DNA of 6,343 nucleotides, from assembly GCA_903944255.1 (NCBI GenBank), contig CAJARE010000139.1, positions 1 through 6,343 on the forward strand, read 5' to 3'. Under the pieces are notes generated by a model. It was not told the DNA's origin. It made no database searches and worked only from the letters and a program-made list of their open reading frames with translations. Made by a program: the position numbers and the translations under genes. Below are positions 1 to 5,440 of the stretch, one piece after another; position 1 is the stretch's first letter, and every line of letters begins with the position of its first letter. This DNA comes from an uncultured beta proteobacterium (lineage in GTDB: Bacteria > Pseudomonadota > Gammaproteobacteria > Burkholderiales > Burkholderiaceae).

Positions 1-116
1 AAAACCGCAATCTCAAGAAAGATCAATTTATTTTAGATGCTGATTTCACGCCCTCTGGTGTGGTCCGCGTTGCCGATCTGCAATTTAAAGATGGATTTGC
101 ATACATTAAACCTTAA
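1..116 (+). CDS. C-terminal end of a probable DsrE-family protein (partial)
   Basis: An open frame enters from the left edge (first full codon at base 3) and ends at TAA 114-116, giving 37 visible residues. They end in TPSGVVRVADLQ and then GFAYIKP. From memory, this resembles the end of exported DsrE/DsrF-like proteins, which commonly close with a PSGV-x-x-x-x-x-LQ-x-x-G(Y/F)-A-Y-I-(K/R)-P pattern. DsrE-fold proteins take part in sulfur-relay or sulfane-sulfur handling, and that fits the genes that follow. The catalytic region and N-terminus lie outside the window, so neither an active cysteine nor a signal peptide can be checked. The stop codon shares one base with the next start (TAATG), which implies co-transcription and probably coupled translation. 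The frame and stop are clear; the family call is moderate and rests on a short tail. Confidence 0.6.
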   Translation, partial: NRNLKKDQFILDADFTPSGVVRVADLQFKDGFAYIKP

Positions 117-1105
117 TGCACATTGGAATGAAGCTTGATTTGTCTTACCTTCGTTTGTTGAGGTATTCGATAGGGATCCTGATGGGGTCCTTTATCTTTC
201 TTGGGCTCGCACAGTCACAAACAAAGCTATTAGAGGATTCGATTCAGTTAAAGCCGATCCAAGTTGCTCCGCATGCTTATTTTGTGCAAGGCTTCCCAGA
301 AATGGGCAGTAGCGCTAATCAAAACTTTATATCCAATGCTGGTTTTGTGGTCACTCCCAAAGGGGTTGTCGTTGTGGATGCCCTAGGCTCTCCTATTTTG
401 GCCAAAAAGCTCATTCAAGCAATTGCCCGTATTACGCCTCAAAAAGTTGTGGCAGTGATAGTGACTCACTATCATGCAGATCATATTTATGGCCTGCAAG
501 AGTTTAAGAAAATAGGAGCAAAGATTTATGCGCAAGGCGAGGGTAGAAATTACCTTTCTTCCGATACTGCACAACAACGATTAATTGCCTCTCGGATCGA
601 TTTTGCCCCTTGGGTTAATGCGAGCACCCAGTTAGTTGCAGCAGATGTTTGGATTGACCAGAGGACTAAGCTCAACATTGGCGGTATTGAATTTCTTGTT
701 AGTAGGGTGGGCCCTGCCCATGCCCCAGAGGATTTAATGGTCTATGTTCCCTCGGAAAAAGTGCTATTTGCTGGGGATTTAGTTTTTCGTGGGCGCATTC
801 CCTTTGTAGGCAATGCAGACAGTAAGGGCTGGTTAGTTGCCTTGGATGAAATTGAAAAATTGAAGCCTAAAATCATCGTTCCTGGGCATGGGGCTTATTC
901 AACTAATCCAAGCGAGGACATCATCTTTACCAGAAACTATCTGAAATATCTGAGGGAGTCTATGTCCAAAGCGGCCCTTAATATGGACCCTTTTGATGAG
1001 GCTTACCGGCAGGCTGATTGGTCTGAATATGAAGGAATGCCCTTATTTAGGGCTGCCAATCGGATGAATGCCTATAACGTCTATCTCTCGATTCAGTCAG
1101 AGTAG
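116..1105 (+). CDS. Exported/membrane-anchored metallo-beta-lactamase-fold hydrolase (SoxH-like)
   Basis: This 329-residue protein carries the full metal-binding set of the metallo-beta-lactamase fold: THYHADH with H118, H120, D122 and H123, then H202 in GPAHAPED, D221 in FAGD, and H258 in PGHG. A binuclear zinc (or iron) hydrolase is therefore expected. Residues 5-33 are a basic stretch followed by a hydrophobic segment, which reads as a signal peptide (possible cleavage near AQS-Q, about residues 32-35) or an N-terminal anchor, so the catalytic domain should be periplasmic. Its length and export signal set it apart from cytosolic ETHE1-type persulfide dioxygenases; SoxH-like or quinoprotein-associated MBL proteins are closer in layout. 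The true substrate is unknown. The first ATG overlaps the previous stop; Met5 (base 128) is an alternative start that would give a more compact signal peptide. No good Shine-Dalgarno precedes either, so coupling to the upstream gene is likely. A sulfur-related role is inferred from neighbours only. Confidence 0.85.
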   Translation: MHIGMKLDLSYLRLLRYSIGILMGSFIFLGLAQSQTKLLEDSIQLKPIQVAPHAYFVQGFPEMGSSANQNFISNAGFVVTPKGVVVVDALGSPILAKKLIQAIARITPQKVVAVIVTHYHADHIYGLQEFKKIGAKIYAQGEGRNYLSSDTAQQRLIASRIDFAPWVNASTQLVAADVWIDQRTKLNIGGIEFLVSRVGPAHAPEDLMVYVPSEKVLFAGDLVFRGRIPFVGNADSKGWLVALDEIEKLKPKIIVPGHGAYSTNPSEDIIFTRNYLKYLRESMSKAALNMDPFDEAYRQADWSEYEGMPLFRAANRMNAYNVYLSIQSE

Positions 1106-1110
1106 GGCAA

Positions 1111-1131
1111 TTTAAGGCTAAGGGCTTTAAA
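1111..1131 (+). other. Weak AU-rich stem-loop after the MBL gene
   Basis: In the 58-base gap between the MBL and cytochrome genes, TTTAAGGC (1111-1118) pairs with GCTTTAAA (1124-1131) around a TAAGG loop. The stem is 8 bp with one G-U pair. No U-run follows, so it is not a standard rho-independent terminator. It could be a processing or stability element, or chance in AT-rich DNA. No convincing promoter is visible in the same gap. Confidence 0.25.
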
Positions 1132-1163
1132 ATAGAAGATTAATGCTAAATCCTTGATTTTCA

Positions 1164-1481
1164 ATGCAATTGACTCTTATCAAACTCTTCTCTTCAGTGT
1201 TTCTCTGCGGACTGCTGGTATCGCAGGTTCAGGCTGCCCCTGATTTGGCAAATGGTAAGAATATTGATCAGCAAAAGTGCTATGCCTGCCATGCCAAAAA
1301 AACAGGCTTTGGTAATGGAGACATGATTTATACCCGCTCGGATAGCAAGGTGAAATCTATTGCTAATTTGAAAAGGATGGTGAGTCTTTGCAATACCGAA
1401 TTGCGTTTAGATCTTTTTCCTGAAGATGAAGCTGATGTAGTTGCTTATCTCAACCAACAGTTTTACAAACTTAAACCTTAA
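1164..1481 (+). CDS. Small periplasmic c-type cytochrome, one heme
   Basis: The 105-residue product begins with a clear Sec signal peptide (K7, a hydrophobic stretch to about residue 20, then VQA-A with likely cleavage after residue 24), leaving a mature protein of about 81 residues. It has one heme-attachment motif, CYACH (C39, C42, H43), so it is a periplasmic class I-like electron carrier matured by the cytochrome c assembly machinery. The distal ligand is not obvious: M54 and M72 are candidate methionines, while the C-terminal stretch LCNTEL...EDEADVVAYLN resembles the region of the high-spin SHP cytochromes in which an Asn is the sixth ligand. N77 would be that position. An in-frame TGA at 1155-1157 rules out a longer start. 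No Shine-Dalgarno is seen. It lies 58 bases after the MBL gene and 21 bases before the YeeE gene, so it may pass electrons from periplasmic sulfur oxidation. Heme binding is firm; the physiological partner is inferred. Confidence 0.88.
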   Translation: MQLTLIKLFSSVFLCGLLVSQVQAAPDLANGKNIDQQKCYACHAKKTGFGNGDMIYTRSDSKVKSIANLKRMVSLCNTELRLDLFPEDEADVVAYLNQQFYKLKP

Positions 1482-1502
1482 TATTTTTAGAATTTATTCA
1501 TC

Positions 1503-2624
1503 ATGGAAGTTGTAGATATTGCCGCGCAAGGTAATTCAGTTCTTTGGGCTACTTTTGCGATTACCTTTTTGCTTGGCGCTGTTATGCAAAAAACAGGTTT
1601 TTGTACCATGGGTGCCGTTTCCGATATATTCATCATGTCTAGCTGGGATCGTCTGAGACAATGGTTTTTGGCAATCGGTGTAGCCATTCTGGGTTTTGCC
1701 TTGATGTCTTACCTTGGTTTGATAGATCCCCTTAAAAGTTTTTACACAGGCAACAGACTTCTTTGGCTATCTTCCATTGTTGGTAGTGTTCTCTTTGGCT
1801 TTGGGATGGTTCTCTCTTCTGGCTGTGGCAGCAAAACCCTAGTCCGCATTGGTGGCGGTAATTTAAAGTCAATCATTGTGTTTATCGTTTTGGGCTTAAG
1901 TGCCTATATGACCATGCGCGGATTTTTGGGCGTCATTCGGATTAATACGCTGGACACTATTTTTATTGTCTTTAATACACCGCAAGATTTGCCGAGCCTG
2001 CTAAGCGCTCCGGTGGGAATTGAGCGAGGCACACTTCATCTTGTCCTGGGTTTGCTAATTGGATTTGCATTTATTGCATACGCTTTAGCGAAGCGCTCTT
2101 TTTGGACCATGGAAAATCTTTTAGCTGGATTTTTTGTAGGTTTTGCTATTTGCGCAGTATGGTGGGTTTCTGGTCATCTTGGTTACGTAGCTGAAGACCC
2201 AAATACTCTCGAGGAAGTTTTCTTGCTAACCAATTCTGGTCGAATGGAAAGCCTCTCCTTTGTGGCGCCTTATGCTTATTCATTAGATTGGCTGATGATG
2301 TATAGCGATACCTCTAAAGTGCTCACTCTGGGAATCATTGCGGTGGTCGGAATGATTTTGGGTTCTGCTATGGTTGCAGTGTTGACTAAAACCTTTCGCT
2401 GGGAATCCTTTCGTGATACTGAAGATACTGTGAACCATCTAGTAGGTGCAGGCTTGATGGGTTTTGGCGGCGTTACTGCATTAGGGTGTACAGTTGGTCA
2501 AGGCTTGAGTGGTATCTCTACTTTAGCGCTTGGATCGTTCTTAGCTCTCCCAGGATTTATTTTTGGCGCCTATCTGGGAATGCGATATTTACAAATGCGT
2601 CTTGCTCCTAATCCCTGTAGTTAA
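1503..2624 (+). CDS. YeeE/YedE-family (TsuA-like) sulfur-compound transporter, full length
   Basis: This 373-residue polytopic inner-membrane protein has about nine or ten hydrophobic segments. It shows three cysteine motifs typical of YeeE/TsuA thiosulfate importers: GFCTMGA (C34), SSGCGSKT (C108) and ALGCTVGQGLSG (C329). In the characterised TsuA/YeeE proteins, conserved cysteines along the centre of the fold relay thiosulfate by transient S-H-S contacts, so thiosulfate or a related sulfane-sulfur anion is the best substrate guess. The two halves carry related motifs, consistent with the family's internal pseudo-twofold repeat. C217 (AICAVWW) and C372 are additional cysteines. The length fits the family (about 350-400). 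The start is the first ATG of the frame, 21 bases after the cytochrome stop, with no strong Shine-Dalgarno. It is followed at 24 bases by two half-size relatives, an unusual concentration of this family. The transporter family is confident; the substrate is inferred. Confidence 0.9.
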   Translation: MEVVDIAAQGNSVLWATFAITFLLGAVMQKTGFCTMGAVSDIFIMSSWDRLRQWFLAIGVAILGFALMSYLGLIDPLKSFYTGNRLLWLSSIVGSVLFGFGMVLSSGCGSKTLVRIGGGNLKSIIVFIVLGLSAYMTMRGFLGVIRINTLDTIFIVFNTPQDLPSLLSAPVGIERGTLHLVLGLLIGFAFIAYALAKRSFWTMENLLAGFFVGFAICAVWWVSGHLGYVAEDPNTLEEVFLLTNSGRMESLSFVAPYAYSLDWLMMYSDTSKVLTLGIIAVVGMILGSAMVAVLTKTFRWESFRDTEDTVNHLVGAGLMGFGGVTALGCTVGQGLSGISTLALGSFLALPGFIFGAYLGMRYLQMRLAPNPCS

Positions 2625-2648
2625 TTTAAATAGATTGGATCTCAAGGA

Positions 2649-3080
2649 ATGCAAATTGATTGGTTAACCTTTACACCCATTCCATCTTTACTTGGCGGAA
2701 TGATGTTAGGACTTGCTGTGACCTTATATGTTCTTCTGCATGGGCGCATTCTGGGTATTAGCGGCATTGTTTCTGGGCTAGTGCATCCCAAAAAAGAGGA
2801 TTGGTCTTGGCGCTTAGCTTTTATTATTGGACTGCTCACCGCACCTTTTTTAGCCGCTTTATTTTTTGGCATTCTGCCTGTCATTGAGGTCGATGCTAAC
2901 TGGTTGACAGTGATCATTGCTGGCCTGCTCGTTGGGTTTGGAGTTCAATATGGTTCAGGCTGTACTAGCGGACATGGAATTTGTGGTTTATCGCGTTTAT
3001 CACCTCGCTCCCTAGTAGCAACACTCTCATTTATGACCGCGGGCTTTTTAGTGGTTTTTATTATTCGTCATCTGATCTAG
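2649..3080 (+). CDS. Half-size YeeE/YedE membrane protein (PmpA-like)
   Basis: This is a 143-residue membrane protein with about four hydrophobic segments (roughly residues 12-31, 56-80, 86-104 and 121-139). The motif YGSGCTSGHGICGLSRLS (C105, C112) followed by SLVATLSFMTAGF is diagnostic of the short YeeE/YedE proteins that occur as a pair with a DUF6691 partner. It covers only one half of a full YeeE fold, so it probably works as a heterodimer with the next gene product, which starts seven bases after its stop. The position matching the first cysteine motif of full-length YeeE (GFCxxG) here reads GRILGISG, with no cysteine. The MQIDW start matches how such proteins usually begin, although AAGGA (2644-2648) abuts the ATG and is too close for a normal ribosome site. 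Predicted role: transport of a sulfur-containing compound across the inner membrane. Substrate and direction are unproven. Confidence 0.87.
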   Translation: MQIDWLTFTPIPSLLGGMMLGLAVTLYVLLHGRILGISGIVSGLVHPKKEDWSWRLAFIIGLLTAPFLAALFFGILPVIEVDANWLTVIIAGLLVGFGVQYGSGCTSGHGICGLSRLSPRSLVATLSFMTAGFLVVFIIRHLI

Positions 3081-3081
3081 G
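3079..3081 (+). promoter_or_regulatory. Shine-Dalgarno core overlapping the PmpA-like stop codon
   Basis: AGG at 3079-3081 overlaps the TAG stop (3078-3080) of the first half-transporter and sits six bases before the ATG at 3088. This arrangement favours translational coupling, which would help keep the two half-transporter subunits in equal amounts. Confidence 0.5.
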
Positions 3082-3087
3082 TTACTA

Positions 3088-3525
3088 ATGAAAAAACACT
3101 TTAGCCTCATTAGCCAGTACGCCATCGGTATTTTATTTGGGTGGGGCCTCATTATTTCTGGGATGACCAACCCGATGAAAATTCAAAATTTTCTAGATTT
3201 GGCGGGATTATGGGACCCATCCTTGATCTTTGTGATGGGTGGAGCAGTGATCGTCGGCTTGGCCGGTTTTTATCTGGCGGGTAAACGTAGTGCAGCTTTT
3301 TTTGGTGGGGCACTTCAGATTCCGACTAGACGCGATATCTCAAAGCCCCTAGTGATCGGTAGCTTCATTTTTGGTGCTGGGTGGGGAATTGCCGGATTTT
3401 GCCCAGGGCCAGCGATCGTTGCCCTTGGTGCGGGCCATTTGAAGGCCTTGGTATTTGTGATTGCCATGCTTGCCGGTATGCATTTATGTGAACGTTTCTT
3501 TACCGGCCATCGCAAGCAAGTCTGA
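3088..3525 (+). CDS. DUF6691/YeeE-family membrane protein, second half-transporter (PmpB-like)
   Basis: This 145-residue protein has about four transmembrane stretches. ISGMTNPMKIQNFLDLAG followed by WDPSLIFVMGGA, and later GAGWGIAGFCPGPAIV, are the hallmark segments of the DUF6691 half-size YeeE/YedE proteins. C105 in GFCPGPA is in the place of the second-motif cysteine; the earlier motif position is SGMTNP and has no cysteine. C134 near the C-terminus is extra. It almost always occurs next to a PmpA-like partner, as here, and the pair is taken to rebuild the two-repeat YeeE fold. Such pairs are commonly found with rhodanese, DUF442 or ETHE1-type genes and ArsR-type sulfide-responsive regulators. 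The start ATG at 3088 has a Shine-Dalgarno core in the preceding stop. Family assignment is secure; transport of sulfane sulfur or thiosulfate is inferred. Confidence 0.87.
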   Translation: MKKHFSLISQYAIGILFGWGLIISGMTNPMKIQNFLDLAGLWDPSLIFVMGGAVIVGLAGFYLAGKRSAAFFGGALQIPTRRDISKPLVIGSFIFGAGWGIAGFCPGPAIVALGAGHLKALVFVIAMLAGMHLCERFFTGHRKQV

Positions 3526-3540
3526 TTTAAAATCTTTTTT
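3524..3540 (+). terminator. Very weak hairpin plus T-run after the half-transporter pair
   Basis: GATT (3524-3527) and AATC (3531-3534) flank a three-base loop and are followed directly by six Ts (3535-3540). The stem is only 4 bp and AT-rich, so efficient termination is doubtful. It does lie in the 50-base gap (3526-3575) that separates the transporter genes from the DUF442 gene, and could attenuate transcription there. Confidence 0.2.
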
Positions 3541-3565
3541 GTGGTTTATTCAATATTGCTTGATT

Positions 3566-3571
3566 AGAGGG
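3566..3571 (+). promoter_or_regulatory. Strong Shine-Dalgarno for the DUF442 gene
   Basis: AGAGGG at 3566-3571 is four bases from the ATG at 3576 (GAGG core with five bases of spacing). It is the best ribosome-binding site among the plus-strand genes here and fixes the start. Together with the 50-base gap, it suggests this gene may be translated independently of those upstream. Confidence 0.65.
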
Positions 3572-3575
3572 TGTC

Positions 3576-3920
3576 ATGAGTCTTCCTATTAGTTGTCATA
3601 CCAGTCAATTTGGTACGCTTGGTCAAATAGATGCCAGTCATTTAGCTGAGATTGCTCAGCAGGGTTATAAAAGCGTGATTAACAATCGCCCTGATGGTGA
3701 GGGTGGACCCGATCAACCTGCTAATGCTGTGATTCAAGCTGAGGCGGAGAGATTGGGTTTGAACTATGTCTATTTGCCTGTAGCACCAAGTTCTATTACA
3801 CCAGCGCAAGTTCAAGAAATGGCTCGCTTACTGAAAACTATGCCTGAACCCATTTTGGCTTTCTGCCGCTCTGGTGCGCGTTCCACGAACTTGTATTACC
3901 TTGCCAAGCAGTTAGATTAA
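3576..3920 (+). CDS. DUF442 / TIGR01244-type sulfurtransferase-like protein
   Basis: This 114-residue cytosolic protein has the full pattern of the DUF442 domain: an N-terminal strand with QFGTLGQI, INNRPDGE (residues 36-42), DQPAN, LNYVYLPVA, and the active loop FCRSGARS with nucleophile C97 and R102. The loop is C-X4-R, the six-residue size of rhodanese sulfurtransferases, rather than the C-X5-R of protein tyrosine phosphatases, although the overall fold is phosphatase-like. The domain is best known as the partner fused to an ETHE1-type persulfide dioxygenase in Blh proteins of bigR operons, where it moves sulfane sulfur to or from thiosulfate and glutathione persulfide. Here it stands alone, directly after YeeE-family transporters, so it may accept incoming sulfur inside the cell. 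No signal peptide is present. A phosphatase role is less likely given the loop size. Confidence 0.85.
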   Translation: MSLPISCHTSQFGTLGQIDASHLAEIAQQGYKSVINNRPDGEGGPDQPANAVIQAEAERLGLNYVYLPVAPSSITPAQVQEMARLLKTMPEPILAFCRSGARSTNLYYLAKQLD

Positions 3921-3922
3921 GG
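3919..3922 (+). promoter_or_regulatory. Shine-Dalgarno overlapping the DUF442 stop codon
   Basis: AAGG at 3919-3922 overlaps the TAA stop (3918-3920) and is nine bases before the ATG at 3932. It supports that start for the thioesterase and points to coupled translation of the two genes. Confidence 0.5.
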
Positions 3923-3931
3923 CATTCATCA

Positions 3932-4354
3932 ATGCGTATTAATATCCCCACTGAAAAGAGAGTGGTTCATGAAATGGTGATGCCCATTCGTTGGGGTGAT
4001 ATGGATGCGTTTAGACATGTGAACAATACTGTCTACTTTCGGTATATGGAGCAGGCTAGGATAGAGTGGATCACTTCACTGGGATATGACCTTGCCCCAG
4101 GTCGAGAATCGATGTTGATGATTAATGGCTTTTGTAATTTCTTTCAACAATTGTCCTACCCTGGCGAGTTGATTCTGAAGACTGCTATTGGGTCGATTGG
4201 TAATTCTAGCGTTGATATCTTTACTACGATGTCCTTAACTACTAGCCCAGAGATGATCGCTGCAGAGGGCGGCGCAACGATGGTTTGGGTTGACCTTACT
4301 ACTAATAAATCTGCGCCTTGGCCTGAACATATTTTGCAGAAACTGCACGCATAA
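3932..4354 (+). CDS. Hotdog-fold acyl-CoA thioesterase (4HBT/YbgC-like)
   Basis: This 140-residue protein carries the 4-hydroxybenzoyl-CoA thioesterase-type signature RWGDMDAFRHVNNTVYFRYMEQARIEW (residues 20-46). D25 is in the position of the catalytic Asp, followed by H29, N31 and N32, and E40 in the long helix. The rest gives the beta-strands of a single hotdog domain, which normally forms dimers or tetramers. It should hydrolyse an acyl-CoA thioester in the cytosol; the chain type cannot be read from sequence. It lies 11 bases after the DUF442 gene and only five bases before mnmH, so it is co-transcribed with both. No link to sulfur transfer or tRNA modification is evident. An acyl-CoA dehydrogenase lies nearby on the opposite strand but is a separate transcription unit. 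Family call is strong, substrate unknown. Confidence 0.88.
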   Translation: MRINIPTEKRVVHEMVMPIRWGDMDAFRHVNNTVYFRYMEQARIEWITSLGYDLAPGRESMLMINGFCNFFQQLSYPGELILKTAIGSIGNSSVDIFTTMSLTTSPEMIAAEGGATMVWVDLTTNKSAPWPEHILQKLHA

Positions 4355-4359
4355 AGCGT

Positions 4360-5436
4360 ATGCAGCCCAGTAATTCCCATATCTTAAGCTTAGAGCAATT
4401 TCTGACTCAACTAGATCAGTTTGATCAAGTGATTGATGTGCGCTCACCCGCAGAGTTCGCTTTGGATCATATTCCTGGGGCTGTCAATTGTCCGGTTCTC
4501 AATAATGAGGAGCGCGTAGAGATTGGCACTCTTTATAAACAAGAATCCCCCTTTGCTGCCAAGAAACTTGGTGCTGCTTTAGTTTCTCGAAATATTGCCA
4601 CTCATCTAGAAAATCATTTCCTAGAGTTTCCTCGTGAATGGCGTCCACTGATTTATTGTTGGCGCGGTGGTGAGCGCAGTGGTGCATTTACTCATATCCT
4701 CAATCGTATCGGCTGGAAGGCAATGCAACTTGAAGGAGGGTATCAGGGCTTTAGACGGATTGTGATTGATTGTTTGGAGCAAAGCGCTCAGCAGTTTTCA
4801 TTTCAGGTGATTTGTGGAATGACGGGCAGTGGCAAGACCCGTATCTTGCAAGAGCTCAAAGCCTTGGGAGCCCAGGTACTCGATTTAGAAGGTCTAGCAG
4901 TTCATCGAGGCTCAGTATTAGGCAATGAGCCCAATATCGAACAACCTTCACAAAAGGCTTTCGAAACTGCTTTGTGGAATGCGCTCCGTATGCTCGATCC
5001 AAAAAGGCCAGTACTGGTAGAGTCTGAAAGTAAAAAAGTAGGGGGTTTACATATCCCTGATGAATTGATGGAAAAAATTCGCAAAGGGGTTTGCATTGAA
5101 TTGCGATCCAGTCCAGCTACAAGGGTATCTTGGTTAATGCGGGAATATCATCATTTTTTAACGGATACCAATTATTTCAAGCAAAAATTGGCTTTGCTCA
5201 CCGCGCATTATGGAAAAGTCCAAATTGCAAAGTGGAATGATGCGATTGACGCAGGAGATTTTCCAAATTTAGTAGAAGAGCTGCTAGTCAAGCATTATGA
5301 CCCGTCCTATTCTTCATCCATCGTTCGAAACTTTCCGAACTATGATCGAGAAAAATATGTAGAACTAGAGAGTGATAATGATCAGGCCTTTGCTGATTTA
5401 GCAAAGGCCATCATAGAAAAGCTTAAATCTCATTGA
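4360..5436 (+). CDS. mnmH: tRNA 2-selenouridine synthase (MnmH/SelU)
   Basis: MnmH replaces the sulfur of 2-thiouridine at the wobble position of certain tRNAs with selenium, using selenophosphate from SelD and passing through a geranylated intermediate. The 358 residues match the usual length of about 360-370. The N-terminal rhodanese domain (about 1-130) has IDVRSPAEFALDHIPGAVN and the active loop YCWRGGERSG with C100 in place of E. coli Cys97. The second domain has the P-loop GMTGSGKT (residues 153-160, K159), then LDLEGLAVHRGSVLG and the acidic VESESKKVG segment, all typical of the family. It begins five bases after the thioesterase stop, with only a weak AAAG ahead of it, so it relies on the upstream operon. 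Its 3' end includes a perfect inverted repeat and stops four bases from the convergent gcdH stop. SelD, which is needed for selenation, is not in the window. Confidence 0.95.
   Translation: MQPSNSHILSLEQFLTQLDQFDQVIDVRSPAEFALDHIPGAVNCPVLNNEERVEIGTLYKQESPFAAKKLGAALVSRNIATHLENHFLEFPREWRPLIYCWRGGERSGAFTHILNRIGWKAMQLEGGYQGFRRIVIDCLEQSAQQFSFQVICGMTGSGKTRILQELKALGAQVLDLEGLAVHRGSVLGNEPNIEQPSQKAFETALWNALRMLDPKRPVLVESESKKVGGLHIPDELMEKIRKGVCIELRSSPATRVSWLMREYHHFLTDTNYFKQKLALLTAHYGKVQIAKWNDAIDAGDFPNLVEELLVKHYDPSYSSSIVRNFPNYDREKYVELESDNDQAFADLAKAIIEKLKSH
5385..5409. repeat. Perfect 10-bp inverted repeat inside the mnmH 3' end
   Basis: GGCCTTTGCT (5385-5394) and AGCAAAGGCC (5400-5409) are perfect reverse complements around the loop GATTT. 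TGAT (5379-5382) and ATCA (5410-5413) can extend the stem past a two-base bulge. The structure lies within codons for QAFADLAKA of mnmH, 27 bases before its stop and 31 bases beyond the end of gcdH. It would fold in transcripts from either direction. No U-run follows on either strand, so it is not a textbook rho-independent terminator. A role in bidirectional termination or in protecting 3' ends is possible. Confidence 0.6.
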
Positions 5437-5440
5437 TTCA

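Noticed and set aside
116..1105. Class B beta-lactamase (antibiotic resistance) for the MBL-fold gene
   Set aside because: The metal-binding motifs are generic to the fold, the surrounding genes concern sulfur compounds, and the SoxH-like layout fits better; nothing specific to antibiotic hydrolysis is seen.
2086..2104. AGCG-AAG-CGCT hairpin followed by a T-run inside the YeeE gene, terminator-like
   Set aside because: The stem is only 4 bp, it is in the middle of an intact, conserved coding region, and termination there would truncate the transporter.
2642..2917. Minus-strand 91-codon frame opposite the first half-transporter
   Set aside because: The plus-strand frame encodes a recognisable YeeE-family membrane protein; the reverse frame is low-complexity and basic, as expected of a shadow of hydrophobic coding sequence.
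3539..3567. Possible sigma70 promoter (TTGTGG with a downstream GATTAG) before the DUF442 gene
   Set aside because: The -10 candidate matches the consensus poorly at any acceptable spacing, so a promoter cannot be supported from sequence alone.
4235..4447. Overlapping minus-strand frames of 60-75 codons across the thioesterase/mnmH junction
   Set aside because: They lie opposite well-conserved genes, show no recognisable domain, and have no convincing ribosome sites.
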